Assembly: GCF_030849025.1 (NCBI RefSeq)
Contig: NZ_CP118224.1
Location: forward strand, 1,596,001 to 1,660,000
Source of the DNA: Oceanimonas pelagia
Lineage (GTDB): Bacteria; Pseudomonadota; Gammaproteobacteria; Enterobacterales; Aeromonadaceae
Direction of reading: 5' to 3'
DNA length: 64,000 bases
Shown here: positions 1-8,687 of the stretch, piece by piece
Position numbering within the stretch: the stretch's first letter is position 1
Layout: each line of letters starts with the position of its first letter
Translations under genes and position numbers: made by a program
Notes under the pieces: generated by a model
The model's database searches: none
Seen by the model: only the letters and a program-made list of their open reading frames with translations
Told to the model about the DNA's origin: nothing

Positions 1-88
1 CTTTAGTCTGAGCCGTCGGCAATGCAGACAGGATTGATGGCGGCTTGCCGGCCAGGGAATGACGCTGTGAATGGGGAAAGCTGCAGTT

Positions 89-122
89 ACAGAAATGGCA
101 GGCCTGCGCCTGCCATTTCTGT
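89..122. terminator. Perfect 14-bp hairpin downstream of qmcA
   Basis: Arms 89-102 and 109-122 (ACAGAAATGGCAGG and its exact complement) enclose a 6-base loop. There is no T tract on either side, so this may be a terminator-like or intergenic-repeat hairpin. It lies beyond the leftward qmcA stop. The rest of 1-225 holds two more short GC palindromes near 150-215 and no credible gene. Confidence 0.5.
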
Positions 123-225
123 GTATGAAGAAAGACTGGGTTGTCTGTGCCACTCCCGCAAAAGCGGAAGTCCGGTGCAATATGTCATGGGCTCCCGCCT
201 TCGTAGGAGCGATGCACCAGAAAGA

Positions 226-1179
226 TTACTGCACCTTGCCCTTGAGCAGCGCCTCTATGCTGCCCACCGCACCCAGCACACTGCTGGCCTCGTAGGGCAG
301 GAAGATGCGATCCCCCTCCTTGCCGATTTCGGGCAGGGTTTTCAGGTATTCCAGCCCCAGCAGGTAACCCACCACCATTTGCGGATCGAGCCGGTCGCTG
401 CCGGCAGCCAGTACCTGGTCAATGGCCTGGCGCTGGCCGTCGGCCATCAGAATGGCGGCTTCCTTTTCGCCTTCCGCTACCAGAATGTTGGAACGCTTCT
501 CCCCTTCCGCCCGGGCGATGGCGGCTTCGCGCTCACCGTTGGCCTGCAGCACCAGGGCCCGGCGCTCCCGCTCGGCGGCCATTTGCTTACGCATGGCGTC
601 TTCCACCTCGGCGGGGATCATGATGTCCTGGATCTCCACCCGGGTGACCTTGACCCCCCACTTGTTGCCGGCTTCGTCCATTACCAGCTGCAGCTTGTCG
701 TTGATCTCCTGGCGGGATTCAAACAGCTTGTCGAGCTCCATTTTGCCCACCTCGGAGCGCAGCGAGGTCTTGGCCAGGATCTCGATGGCCTGGATCAGGT
801 TTTCGGTCTGGTATACCGCCCGCTCGGGATCGATCACCTGAAAATACAGGGCGCCGTTCACGGTCACACTGACGTTGTCGGCGGTGATCACCGACTGACC
901 GGGAAAATCGAGTACGGTTTCGCGCCGGTCGATGCGGGTTTCCTCCTGCACCACGGCCACATTCTCGCCGCCGATGGCCTGGTAACGGCGCACCTTGATG
1001 GAGCGGGGCTTGTCGACAAAGGGAATAATCCAGTTAATGCCCGGGCTCAGGGTTTTCTGGTAGCTGCCCAGGCGCTCAATGACCACGGCTTCCGACTGCT
1101 GCACTATCATCAGCCCCTTGATCACCAGTGCCAGCACCAGCACGGTAAACACCAGGGCAATAATCAACATCACATCCAT
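226..1179 (-). CDS. qmcA: SPFH/stomatin-family membrane protein QmcA
   Basis: A 317-residue band-7 protein. One N-terminal membrane segment (about residues 4-25) is followed by the SPFH domain (about 25-185, with the GINWIIPFVD stretch). A charged Ala/Glu-rich coiled coil (about 195-255, repeats of the type A-x-GE-x-E/K) precedes a short C-terminal domain. E. coli QmcA is an inner-membrane scaffold of the stomatin family linked to FtsH/HflKC-type quality control. It lies 52 bases downstream of an NfeD protein on the same strand; the SPFH-NfeD pairing is widespread and indicates a shared complex and operon. The length is normal and no defect is visible. The precise cellular role is not established. 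Confidence 0.93.
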   Translation of the reverse strand: MDVMLIIALVFTVLVLALVIKGLMIVQQSEAVVIERLGSYQKTLSPGINWIIPFVDKPRSIKVRRYQAIGGENVAVVQEETRIDRRETVLDFPGQSVITADNVSVTVNGALYFQVIDPERAVYQTENLIQAIEILAKTSLRSEVGKMELDKLFESRQEINDKLQLVMDEAGNKWGVKVTRVEIQDIMIPAEVEDAMRKQMAAERERRALVLQANGEREAAIARAEGEKRSNILVAEGEKEAAILMADGQRQAIDQVLAAGSDRLDPQMVVGYLLGLEYLKTLPEIGKEGDRIFLPYEASSVLGAVGSIEALLKGKVQ

Positions 1180-1231
1180 GACACAATCCCCTTGTTATTG
1201 AAATTCGGCTGTAAAGGTTTTCTCGCTGATA

Positions 1232-1654
1232 TTATTCGGGTTGCTTGACGATGGCGGTAATGCCGTCGAAACGGACGATTTCCACTTCCTCGCCTTCCTT
1301 TAGCTCAGTGCCGGGCAGGCCACGCACCATAAACACATCCCCTTCCAGCTTGAGTCGCAGCTCACCGCTATGATGGCGCACCAGAGTGCCGGTTTGATGA
1401 CGGCTTTCCCCCGCCAGCCCGCTTTGCCGGCGCGAGGGCGCCAACTCGCGAAAGGCTTTTTTCAGCAAGGGTGCCAGCACGCCGGTGGCAATGGCAAAGG
1501 CAAACCACTGGCCGGTGGCGCCCACATCAAGCAGGGCCGCGGTCATGGCGACCAGCGCCGCCAGCCCCATGGCAAAGGCAAAAAAGCCGGTACCGAGCAG
1601 TTCGGCCAGCAACAGAACCAGGGCGGCAATCAGCCACAGATGCCAGGCAAGCAC
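1232..1654 (-). CDS. NfeD-family membrane protein, partner of QmcA
   Basis: A 140-residue protein of the short NfeD type (YbbJ-like). Hydrophobic helices occupy about residues 4-55 and an OB-fold NfeD domain lies at about 85-138, ending in the conserved pattern [17 protein letters not shown]. The start is a GTG with GAGG nine bases upstream; no ATG gives a better start. It is the first gene of a two-gene operon with the stomatin gene. The promoter region upstream contains a 14-copy heptamer repeat (1730-1829), so spacing to regulatory sites could vary between strains. The family is thought to modulate SPFH oligomers at the membrane. Confidence 0.88.
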   Translation of the reverse strand: MLAWHLWLIAALVLLLAELLGTGFFAFAMGLAALVAMTAALLDVGATGQWFAFAIATGVLAPLLKKAFRELAPSRRQSGLAGESRHQTGTLVRHHSGELRLKLEGDVFMVRGLPGTELKEGEEVEIVRFDGITAIVKQPE

Positions 1655-1729
1655 GTCAATTCACCTCAGATGCAAATGGAACAGTGCTTACTATAGAAGA
1701 GCGGGGAGAAAGCGGGAAGGTGAAAGGGC

Positions 1730-1829
1730 GGGGATTGGGGATTGGGGATTGGGGATTGGGGATTGGGGATTGGGGATTGGGGATTGGGGATTGGGGATTG
1801 GGGATTGGGGATTGGGGATTGGGGATTGG
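1730..1829. repeat. GGGGATT heptamer tandem array, 14 copies
   Basis: Fourteen uninterrupted copies of GGGGATT run from 1730 to 1827, followed by GG. The array lies 76-175 bases upstream of the nfeD start and downstream of tatD. Fifteen closely spaced G runs on the plus strand can in principle form several G-quadruplexes. Perfect identity between copies implies recent expansion by slippage. Apparent open frames across it (Pro-Asn-Pro-Gln-Ser-Pro-Ile repeats) are artefacts of the repeat. Confidence 0.97.
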
Positions 1830-1831
1830 CA

Positions 1832-1913
1832 GTAGGTTGCCAATGAGCGCAGCGAATTGCAACACGAAGCCGACTGCGGGTTGTTGGGATTCGCGTAGCT
1901 CATCCCAACCTAC
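1832..1913. repeat. REP-like composite palindromic element
   Basis: The element is bounded by the exact inverted pair GTAGGTTG (1832-1839) and CAACCTAC (1906-1913). Inside are two palindromes: GTTGCcAAT/ATTGCAAC (1836-1863) around an ATGAGCGCAGCGA core, and GTTGGGAT/ATCCCAAC (1883-1909). The pattern matches the GTAGGTTGGGATGAGC-type intergenic repeats of many gammaproteobacteria. A second GC palindrome (CCCCCGC/GCGGGGG, 1943-1960) and a partial copy (1978-1992) complete the non-coding stretch 1655-1998. No gene is seen there. Confidence 0.75.
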
Positions 1914-1998
1914 GGCCTGTGATAAATGCAGAGGCCCATGGACCCCCGCCTTCGCGGGGGGGACAAATTCATAGACCTTCGCGGGGGTGACGTATTAG

Positions 1999-2784
1999 TC
2001 AGGCAACGGGCTTTGCGAGCTTGAACAGCTCAAAGAAGTTGGCGGTGGTTTGCCGGGCCACTTCTTCATAGGGCACGCCCTTGAGCTCGGCCACAAATTC
2101 GGCCACGGTGCGGGTGTAGGCGGGCTCGTTTTCCTCGCCCCGGAACGGCACCGGCGCCAGCCAGGGGGAGTCGGTTTCCACCAGCAGCCGCTCCAGTGGC
2201 AGGGCCTTCACCACTTCCCGCAGGGCATCGGCGCTGCGGAAGGTGACAATGCCGGAGATGGAAATGTAAAAACCCAGTTCAATGGCCGCTTCGGCCATTT
2301 CCAGGGATTCGGTAAAACAGTGCAGCACACCGCCCACCTTGTCGGCGCCGCCCTGGCGCAGAATCTCCAGGGTGTCTTGCTGGGCGCTGCGGGTGTGAAT
2401 AATGAGCGGTTTGTTCAGCGCTACCGCCACTTCCACATGCTGCTCAAAGGAACGCTTTTGCAGCTCGGCACTTTCCGGGGCGTAGAAATAGTCGAGCCCG
2501 GTTTCGCCGATGGCCACCACGGAAGGATGACTCGCCAGTTGTCGCAGCAACGCCGGATCGTTTTGCTCGTCGCCCTGATGCAACGGGTGCACGCCACAGG
2601 ACGCAAACACCTGCGGGTAGGGCTCCACCGCCTTCAGCATATCGGGAAAGGACGACAGCCCCACGCCAATGCACAGCATGTGGTTCACGCCGCGGTTGGC
2701 AGCCTTGGCAATGGCCTCGTCCATGTTCTTGTGTTTCTTGCCGTAATCCAGTTTGTCGAGGTGGCAATGGGAATCAACCAGCAC
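1999..2784 (-). CDS. ycfH: TatD-family metal-dependent hydrolase YcfH
   Basis: A 261-residue TatD-type deoxyribonuclease/hydrolase with a TIM-barrel fold. Visible metal ligands are the N-terminal D-x-H-x-H (VDSHCHLDKL), the Glu in IGETGLDYFY, the HTR of IIHTRSAQ, the H of VLHCFTES and the D of LVETDSPWLAP. The sequence and its position after tmk-holB match E. coli ycfH. It probably acts as a cytoplasmic 3'-5' nuclease on DNA ends; substrates in vivo are unsettled for this paralogue. It is the last gene of the leftward pabC-mltG-tmk-holB run, 37 bases after holB. Confidence 0.93.
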   Translation of the reverse strand: MLVDSHCHLDKLDYGKKHKNMDEAIAKAANRGVNHMLCIGVGLSSFPDMLKAVEPYPQVFASCGVHPLHQGDEQNDPALLRQLASHPSVVAIGETGLDYFYAPESAELQKRSFEQHVEVAVALNKPLIIHTRSAQQDTLEILRQGGADKVGGVLHCFTESLEMAEAAIELGFYISISGIVTFRSADALREVVKALPLERLLVETDSPWLAPVPFRGEENEPAYTRTVAEFVAELKGVPYEEVARQTTANFFELFKLAKPVA

Positions 2785-2821
2785 AATCGGCTCCAGTATC
2801 CAGTAAAACGTGTTTTATCAA

Positions 2822-3781
2822 TCAGTAATGAGTTAATGCCTGCTGCAGGCGATGCAGCCACTGGCCCAGTTGCAGGCCGGCATTCATGGGCCGGCCCTGT
2901 CCGGGCTGCAGGCTGCGGCGCAGCTCAAGCAGTGCGCTGCCGAGCTCATGCAGCCTCATGGCACCCAACCGGGCAAGACGCGCACTTTGGTCACGACAGT
3001 CATCGAGCCTGAGCGGAGCGTTCACCCCCAGGCCGGTTTGCAGGGCGTCCTGCAGCAACAGCTGCACCCACACCAGATGCACCGGCTGCTCCAGCAGCAT
3101 GCTCTGCACCCTGGCCAGGTGACTGGGGGACTCCCCCAGGGTGACCAGCTCGGCAAGCAGCGTCAGCCGCTTGTCGTCGGCCCCCGCTCGCAGGTACTCC
3201 AGGGTCTGCAGCGGCGAGCCCTGGTTGACGCTCAGCGCCGCTGCCGTGGCGCTCACCCCCTGCTCGTTCAGCCAGGTCAGCGCGGTGGCGGTGGCGGGCA
3301 GTGGCACCAGCCACTGCTGGCAACGGCTGATCAGGGTGGGCAACAGCCGCTCGGCCCGGGACGACACCAAAATCAGCGTGGCCTGCCCCGCCGGCTCTTC
3401 CAGGGTTTTCAGCAGGGCGTTGGCGGCGGCCTCGGTCATCAGCTCGGCCCGCTCGATAATGGCCACCTTGCCGTGCCCCAGGCGGGCGCTTTCGCTCATG
3501 ATGCGGCCCAGCTCGCGAATGGCGTCGATGCCAATGCTGCGCCCTTCCCGGCCCACCACATGCAGATCGGAATGGCTGCCGGCGGCGTTAAGCTCACAGG
3601 CATGGCACATGCCGCAGGGGGCATTGCTTGTATGTTGGCATAATAAAGCGGTGGCCAGTTCGGCCGCCAGCTCGCCCTTGCCCAGCCCGGCCATGCCCTT
3701 GATCAGCAGCGCGTGGCCCAGCCGGCCTTCGCGCACGCCCTGCAGCAAGGGCTGCCACACCGGCGTCAGCCAGCTGTACAC
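2822..3781 (-). CDS. holB: DNA polymerase III subunit delta'
   Basis: A 319-residue clamp-loader subunit. The N-terminal AAA+ module contains a P-loop-like GMAGLGKGE (about residues 29-37) and the zinc-binding cluster [15 protein letters not shown] (about 48-62). An [14 protein letters not shown] stretch matches the conserved SRC motif of delta'. It works in the cytoplasm with gamma/tau and delta to load the beta clamp during replication. It overlaps the upstream tmk gene by 16 bases, which suggests translational coupling. Length is close to the E. coli protein (334). Confidence 0.95.
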   Translation of the reverse strand: MYSWLTPVWQPLLQGVREGRLGHALLIKGMAGLGKGELAAELATALLCQHTSNAPCGMCHACELNAAGSHSDLHVVGREGRSIGIDAIRELGRIMSESARLGHGKVAIIERAELMTEAAANALLKTLEEPAGQATLILVSSRAERLLPTLISRCQQWLVPLPATATALTWLNEQGVSATAAALSVNQGSPLQTLEYLRAGADDKRLTLLAELVTLGESPSHLARVQSMLLEQPVHLVWVQLLLQDALQTGLGVNAPLRLDDCRDQSARLARLGAMRLHELGSALLELRRSLQPGQGRPMNAGLQLGQWLHRLQQALTHY

Positions 3782-4389
3782 AGGCGTCGCTCCAGGCAGG
3801 CCAGCACCCGCGCTTTCACTTGTTGCTCGTTACCGCCGGCGTCGATCAGCTCGCAATTCGGATCGGCCTTGGCCAGCTCCAGGTAACGGGCCCGGGTGCG
3901 CTCGAAAAAATCGAGGTTTTCCAGCTCAATGCGGTCGAGCTCGCCCCGGCGGCGGGCCCGGGTCAGGCCCTGGGCCGGATCAATGTCGAGGTACAGGGTC
4001 AGATCCGGTTTGAAATCGCCCAGCACCGCCTGCTTGATCTGGCTGATAAGCCCGGCATCTATGCCCCGGCCACCGCCCTGATAGGCCCGGGAAGACAAAT
4101 CGTGCCGGTCCCCCACCACCCAGACGCCGTCGCGCAGCGCCGGCTGAATGCGGTTTTTCACCAGCTGCACCCGGGCGGCATACATCAGCAGCAGCTCGGC
4201 TTCCATGGTGAGGGGCTCGTCATGCACTTCCTTGACCAGGGCGCGCATTTTTTCCGCCAGCGGCGTGCCCCCCGGCTCGCGGGTGGTCATCACCTTGTGG
4301 CCTCGCGCTTCAAGCCAGCTCACCACATGGCGTTGCACCGTGCTCTTGCCGGCGCCTTCCAGCCCTTCAATCACAATAAAACGGCTCAT
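3766..4389 (-). CDS. tmk: Thymidylate kinase
   Basis: A 207-residue dTMP kinase that makes dTDP from dTMP and ATP. The P-loop GLEGAGKST lies near residues 8-16, the DRH motif of the dTMP site is in [17 protein letters not shown], and a LID segment ([11 protein letters not shown]) follows. It starts three bases after mltG ends and overlaps holB by 16 bases, matching the order found in E. coli (mltG-tmk-holB-tatD). No anomalies are seen. Confidence 0.97.
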   Translation of the reverse strand: MSRFIVIEGLEGAGKSTVQRHVVSWLEARGHKVMTTREPGGTPLAEKMRALVKEVHDEPLTMEAELLLMYAARVQLVKNRIQPALRDGVWVVGDRHDLSSRAYQGGGRGIDAGLISQIKQAVLGDFKPDLTLYLDIDPAQGLTRARRRGELDRIELENLDFFERTRARYLELAKADPNCELIDAGGNEQQVKARVLACLERRLCTAG

Positions 4390-4392
4390 GGC

Positions 4393-5397
4393 TCACCTGT
4401 TCAGAATGTAGCGGCGCACCGCGTTGTTGTGCTCGCGCAGGGTGCGGGAGAAATGATGACGACCCTCACCCATGGCCACAAAATAGTAATACTTGCTCTC
4501 GGCCGGGTTCAGCGCCGCGCGAATCGCTTCCTGGCTGGGCATGGCAATGGGCGTGGGCGGCAGACCGTCTATCACATAGGTGTTGTAGGGGGTGTGGGCC
4601 TGCAGATCGCGCTTGCGAATGTTGCCGTCATAGTCGTCGCCCATGCCGTAGATCACCGTGGGATCGGTCTGCAGCCGCATGCCCCGGCGCAACCGGTTCA
4701 CGAACACGGAGGCGATCATGGGCCGCTCTTCGGCAATGCCGGTCTCCTTTTCAATGATGGAGGCCAGGATCAGCGCCTCGTAAGGCGTCTTGATGGGCAG
4801 ATCGGGTTCGCGATTTTCCCAGGCCTCGGCCAGAAACTCCTGCATATGCTCATAGGCCCGCGTGAGCACGTCCAGGTCACTGTCGCCGGGCGTGTAGTTG
4901 TAGGTTTCCGGCAAAAACAACCCTTCCAGCTTGTCGTGTTCGGCACCCAACCGTTTTGCCAGCTCGGCCTCGCTCACCCCTTCAAGCTCGTGCTCCAGAT
5001 ATTCGGCCCCGGCCAGCCTGGCCCGCCAGTCGGACAGTCGCAGGCCCTCCACCAGGGTCACATTGAGGCGGTACACATCGCCGTTCACGAATTTGGTCAG
5101 CGCCTCGCGCAGACGCGTGCCCGGTTCCAGCTTGTAGGTGCCCTGGCGCACCGCCGCCAGCTCCGGGTGCAGCTTCAGCCACAAGCGGCGGTGCAGCAGG
5201 GGCAGCTCCGGGCTGAGCCGGCCGGTCAGTTGCAGGGCGGTTTCGCCCCGGTGCACGACAAACAACGGATGCTCCCCCGGCGTGATGGTCAGGTTTTCCA
5301 GTCGCTGCCACTGGTGGTAGCCATATCCCGCCAGCCCCAGGCCCGCCAGGGTGGCAGCCAGCACGGCGGCCCTGAGGCCTTTAATCAATTTGCTCAT
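4393..5397 (-). CDS. mltG: Endolytic murein transglycosylase MltG
   Basis: A 334-residue inner-membrane lytic transglycosylase (YceG). One N-terminal transmembrane helix (about 9-27) anchors a periplasmic LysM-like subdomain and the YceG catalytic domain. The catalytic Glu sits in ASIIEKETGIAEERP, and the MRLQTDPTVIYGM and GLPPTPIAMPS motifs are conserved. It cleaves nascent glycan strands and is thought to set their length. It overlaps pabC by 17 bases, so the two are probably translationally coupled. Confidence 0.96.
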   Translation of the reverse strand: MSKLIKGLRAAVLAATLAGLGLAGYGYHQWQRLENLTITPGEHPLFVVHRGETALQLTGRLSPELPLLHRRLWLKLHPELAAVRQGTYKLEPGTRLREALTKFVNGDVYRLNVTLVEGLRLSDWRARLAGAEYLEHELEGVSEAELAKRLGAEHDKLEGLFLPETYNYTPGDSDLDVLTRAYEHMQEFLAEAWENREPDLPIKTPYEALILASIIEKETGIAEERPMIASVFVNRLRRGMRLQTDPTVIYGMGDDYDGNIRKRDLQAHTPYNTYVIDGLPPTPIAMPSQEAIRAALNPAESKYYYFVAMGEGRHHFSRTLREHNNAVRRYILNR

Positions 5398-6166
5398 ATC
5401 GCTGTTGCAGTGCTCTCGTTATGGAATAGTCGCCGCCCAGGCTGCGCCCGGCCAGCGAGCACACCGGCACCAGGCCCATCAGGGCATTGGTGAGCCAGAT
5501 TTCATCGGCGTCCTGCAGGGCTTCGAGGGGCGCGCTCACAACCTGCACCCGTTCGCCCAGTTCCCCCATCACCCAGGCCCGCAGGGTACCGTGCACGCCG
5601 CCGTTGGCCAGCTCGGGGGTAAAAACGGCATCGCCCTTGCGCCAGAACAGGTTGGCGGTCACCGCCTCCATCACCCTGCCCGCCTCGTTCAGTACCACGC
5701 CTTCCGCCAGCTCCCGCCGCTCAAGCTCGGCCTTGAGCAGCACCTGCTCCAGCCGGTTCACGGTCTTGAGCCCGGCCAGCAGCGGTGAACTGCCCAGGCG
5801 CCCTTCACACACCCCAAGGTCAATACCCCGCTCGCGCCAGGTAAAATAGTGGGCAGGAAAGGGCGACACATTCAGCGCCACCTGAGTGGCACCGCAGCCG
5901 GCAATACCGTAGCCCCGGCCACCGGGGCCGCGCAACAGGGTCAGGCGCACCACGCGATCGCCTTCGTCCGGCAGCGCGGTCAGTTCGGCGTCAATGGCGG
6001 CCCAGTCCGGCTCGGCCATGTGCAGCCGGCGGCAGGCCGCCATCAGCCGGGCTTGGTGCAACGGCCACAGCCGCACCCGGCCCCGCCGCGCGTGCATGGT
6101 GGTGAAGTGGCCGTCGCCGAGTTGCCAGCCCCGGGCCAGCGCCGTTGAATCCAGTAGTGTCTGCAT
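5381..6166 (-). CDS. pabC: Aminodeoxychorismate lyase
   Basis: A 261-residue class IV PLP enzyme that converts 4-amino-4-deoxychorismate to p-aminobenzoate and pyruvate for folate synthesis. The PLP lysine is in GLKTVNRLEQVL, and the fold-type IV pattern ANLFWRKGDAVFTPELANGGVHGT is clear. It follows fabF in the same direction, as in E. coli, but a strong terminator (6177-6203) separates them. It is probably the first gene of a pabC-mltG-tmk-holB-tatD transcript, either from its own promoter or by readthrough. Confidence 0.94.
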   Translation of the reverse strand: MQTLLDSTALARGWQLGDGHFTTMHARRGRVRLWPLHQARLMAACRRLHMAEPDWAAIDAELTALPDEGDRVVRLTLLRGPGGRGYGIAGCGATQVALNVSPFPAHYFTWRERGIDLGVCEGRLGSSPLLAGLKTVNRLEQVLLKAELERRELAEGVVLNEAGRVMEAVTANLFWRKGDAVFTPELANGGVHGTLRAWVMGELGERVQVVSAPLEALQDADEIWLTNALMGLVPVCSLAGRSLGGDYSITRALQQRYEQID

Positions 6167-6176
6167 GTGCTCCGAT

Positions 6177-6203
6177 AAAAAAAGCCCGGCTCATGGCCGG
6201 GCT
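6177..6203 (-). terminator. Terminator of the fab operon after fabF
   Basis: An 8-bp GC stem (6183-6190 paired with 6196-6203, AGCCCGGC/GCCGGGCT) with a 5-base loop is followed, in leftward reading, by seven T. This is a standard intrinsic terminator 20 bases beyond the fabF stop. Confidence 0.88.
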
Positions 6204-6222
6204 GTTTCTGGCCGAAGGGCCA

Positions 6223-7464
6223 TTATATGCGTTTGAAGATCAATGAGCCATTGGTGCCGCCAAACCCGAAGGAGTTGGACAGGGCATACTCAAACTCGGC
6301 CTTTCTCGCCTGGTGCGGCACCAGGTCGAGATCGCACTCATCATCCGGGTTGTCCAGGTTGATGGTGGGCGGGGCAATCTGATCCCGCAGGGCCAGCACG
6401 GTAATGATGGCTTCAATGGCACCGGCGGCACCCAGCAGGTGACCGGTCATCGATTTGGTGGAGCTCACCAGCAGCTTGCCGGCATGCTCGCCAAACACCT
6501 TCTTCACCGCCTTCAGCTCGGCCACATCCCCCAGCGGGGTGGAGGTGCCGTGGGCGTTGATGTAGCCCACCAGGGCCGGATCCAGCTGGGCATCGCGCAG
6601 GGCATTGGCCATGGCGGCGGCGGCACCGCTGCCATCGTCGGGCGGCGCCGTCATGTGGTGCGCATCGCCGCTCATGCCAAAACCAACCAGTTCGGCATAA
6701 ATGGTGGCGCCACGGGCCTTGGCGTGCTCGTACTCTTCCAGCATCACCACACCGGCACCGTCACCCAGCACAAAGCCGTCGCGCTCCTTGTCCCACGGAC
6801 GACTGGCCTTTTGCGGATCGTCGTTGCGGGTGGACAGGGCACGCGCGGCGGCAAAGCCCCCCATGCCCATGGGCGTGGAGGCCTTTTCGGTGCCGCCGGC
6901 CAGCATGGCGTCGGCGTCGCCGTAGGCGATCATGCGCGCTGCCAGACCAATGCTGTGGGTACCGGTGGTACAGGCAGTGGTAGCCGCAATGTTGGGGCCA
7001 CGCAGGCCTTTCATGATCGACAAATGGCCGGATACCATGTTGATGATGGTGGACGGCACAAAGAACGGGCTCAGCTTGCGCGGGCCGCTGTTCATCAGGC
7101 TGGTGTGGTTCTGCTCAATCAGGCCAAGACCACCAATACCGGAGCCGATGGACACGCCAACACGGTCCGCATTGGCGTCCGTGATCTCCAGGCCGGCGTC
7201 CGCAAAGGCCTGCAGGCCGGCGGCGATTCCGTACTGAATGAACAGGTCCATCTTGCGGGCTTCTTTCTTGGCAATGCCATGCGCTTCCGGGTCAAAATCC
7301 TTGACCAGGCCGGCAAACTTGGTGGTGTAATCGGTGGTATCAAAATGATCGATGTTGGTAATGCCGCTTTGACCTGCCAGCAGGGCCTGCCAGCTGGCAT
7401 CGACCGAGTTTCCGACAGGAGAGAGCATACCGAGGCCAGTCACCACGACTCTGCGTTTGGACAC
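6223..7464 (-). CDS. fabF: Beta-ketoacyl-ACP synthase II
   Basis: A 413-residue condensing enzyme of fatty-acid elongation that joins malonyl-ACP to acyl-ACP. The Cys-His-His triad is visible: Cys in [13 protein letters not shown], His in [11 protein letters not shown] and His in [12 protein letters not shown]. The start chosen is the GTG at 7464, with GGAGG seven bases upstream; it gives the family N-terminus [17 protein letters not shown]. Longer in-frame starts would run into the acpP terminator. It is the last gene of the fab cluster. Confidence 0.97.
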   Translation of the reverse strand: MSKRRVVVTGLGMLSPVGNSVDASWQALLAGQSGITNIDHFDTTDYTTKFAGLVKDFDPEAHGIAKKEARKMDLFIQYGIAAGLQAFADAGLEITDANADRVGVSIGSGIGGLGLIEQNHTSLMNSGPRKLSPFFVPSTIINMVSGHLSIMKGLRGPNIAATTACTTGTHSIGLAARMIAYGDADAMLAGGTEKASTPMGMGGFAAARALSTRNDDPQKASRPWDKERDGFVLGDGAGVVMLEEYEHAKARGATIYAELVGFGMSGDAHHMTAPPDDGSGAAAAMANALRDAQLDPALVGYINAHGTSTPLGDVAELKAVKKVFGEHAGKLLVSSTKSMTGHLLGAAGAIEAIITVLALRDQIAPPTINLDNPDDECDLDLVPHQARKAEFEYALSNSFGFGGTNGSLIFKRI

Positions 7465-7495
7465 AGGAGCGCCTCCGAATGGGATTTTAAACAAG

Positions 7496-7527
7496 AAAAA
7501 AACCGAAGTGGCGGGCGCCACTCCGGT
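7496..7527 (-). terminator. Terminator or attenuator between acpP and fabF
   Basis: Stem ACCGAAGTGGC (7502-7512) pairs with GCCACTCCGGT (7517-7527), with one mismatch, and a seven-T run follows in leftward reading (A run 7496-7502). Partial termination here would give more acpP than fabF transcript, in line with the high abundance of ACP. Confidence 0.85.
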
Positions 7528-7536
7528 ACAGGTTTG

Positions 7537-7773
7537 TTATTCCTGGTTGGCGTTGATGTAGTCGATCGCGGCCTGAACGGTGGTGATCTTTTCCGCTTCT
7601 TCGTCAGGAATCTCGGTATCGAACTCTTCTTCCAGAGCCATTACCAGTTCAACGGTGTCCAGGGAATCCGCGCCCAGATCATCAACGAAGGAAGCTTCGG
7701 ATTTAACTTCTTCTTCCTTAACGCCCAGTTGCTCTACGATGATTTTCTTTACGCGTTCTTCGATGTTGCTCAT
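7537..7773 (-). CDS. acpP: Acyl carrier protein
   Basis: A 78-residue acidic ACP. The 4'-phosphopantetheine attachment serine is Ser37 in [10 protein letters not shown]. It carries acyl chains for all fab enzymes around it and for lipid A and other acyl transfer. Sequence and length match the E. coli protein closely. The 158-base gap upstream of it, before fabG, probably contains a dedicated promoter. Confidence 0.99.
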   Translation of the reverse strand: MSNIEERVKKIIVEQLGVKEEEVKSEASFVDDLGADSLDTVELVMALEEEFDTEIPDEEAEKITTVQAAIDYINANQE

Positions 7774-7931
7774 GACCAGTATTTTCCTTTAGAAATACGC
7801 AAGTGCGTGTCGTTGCGGTAGTGTATAAAAATAACCGTCGTTTGCAAGCCTGTTTGGGGCTGGTCAAACCAGAATTTATACGAAAAATGCCGCATTTTCC
7901 GCCAAACAGGTGCCAACTGTGGTGATTTTCA

Positions 7932-8666
7932 TCACACCATGTACATGCCGCCGTTAACGTGCAGCGTTTCGCCGGTAATGTATCCGGCCTCATCCGACGC
8001 CAAAAAGGCCACGGCGGATGCAATCTCTTTGGGGTCGCCCAGGCGCTGAGCCGGAACCTGTGACAAGATACCGGCTCGCTGCTCGTCATTCAATGCGCGC
8101 GTCATGTCGGTTTCAATAAAACCGGGGGCCACCACGTTCACGGTAATGCCACGGGAGGCTACTTCCCGCCCCAGGGACTTGCTGAAGCCAATCAGGCCGG
8201 CCTTGGCGGCGGCGTAGTTGGCCTGGCCAGCGTTACCCATGGTGCCCACCACGGAGCCGATGGTGATGATGCGGCCAAAGCGCTTTTTCATCATGGTGCG
8301 CAGCACCGCCTTGGACAGGCGGAACACGGAAGTGAGGTTGGTGTCGATAATGTCCTGCCACTCCTCGTCCTTCATGCGCATCATCAGGTTGTCGCGGGTA
8401 ATGCCGGCGTTGTTGACCAGCACGTCGATGTCGCCAAAGCGCTCCCTGATGGTGCCCAGGGTCGCATCCAGGGAGGCGGCATCCGTCACGTTCAGTACCA
8501 GACCGGTGCCTTTGTCACCCAGATAGGCGCTGATCGCTTCGGCGCCCTTTTCGCTGGTGGCGGTACCGATGACGGTGGCGCCACGCTCGGCAAACAGTTC
8601 GGCGGTGGCCCGGCCGATGCCGCGGCTGGCACCGGTGACCAGTACTACTTTACCGGAAAAATTCAT
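7932..8666 (-). CDS. fabG: 3-oxoacyl-ACP reductase
   Basis: A 244-residue short-chain dehydrogenase that reduces beta-ketoacyl-ACP with NADPH. It has the Rossmann motif TGASRGIGRA, the NNAGITRDN motif, and the catalytic Ser/Tyr/Lys in GSVVGTMGNAGQANYAAAKAG. The start is the ATG at 8666 with AAAGGAG five bases upstream, which gives exactly the E. coli FabG length. An in-frame GTG two codons earlier is less likely. It lies 21 bases after fabD. Confidence 0.97.
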   Translation of the reverse strand: MNFSGKVVLVTGASRGIGRATAELFAERGATVIGTATSEKGAEAISAYLGDKGTGLVLNVTDAASLDATLGTIRERFGDIDVLVNNAGITRDNLMMRMKDEEWQDIIDTNLTSVFRLSKAVLRTMMKKRFGRIITIGSVVGTMGNAGQANYAAAKAGLIGFSKSLGREVASRGITVNVVAPGFIETDMTRALNDEQRAGILSQVPAQRLGDPKEIASAVAFLASDEAGYITGETLHVNGGMYMV

Positions 8667-8687
8667 ATTCACTCCTTTAACAGGGGA

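Noticed and set aside
1730-1829. CRISPR array
   Set aside because: The unit is seven bases with no spacers, and no cas gene is present.
1656-1974. Short frames coding Pro-Asn-Pro-Gln-Ser-Pro-Ile or Gly-Asp-Trp-Gly-Leu-Gly-Ile repeats
   Set aside because: They arise because the 7-base unit stays open in several frames on both strands. No start signals or conserved ends.
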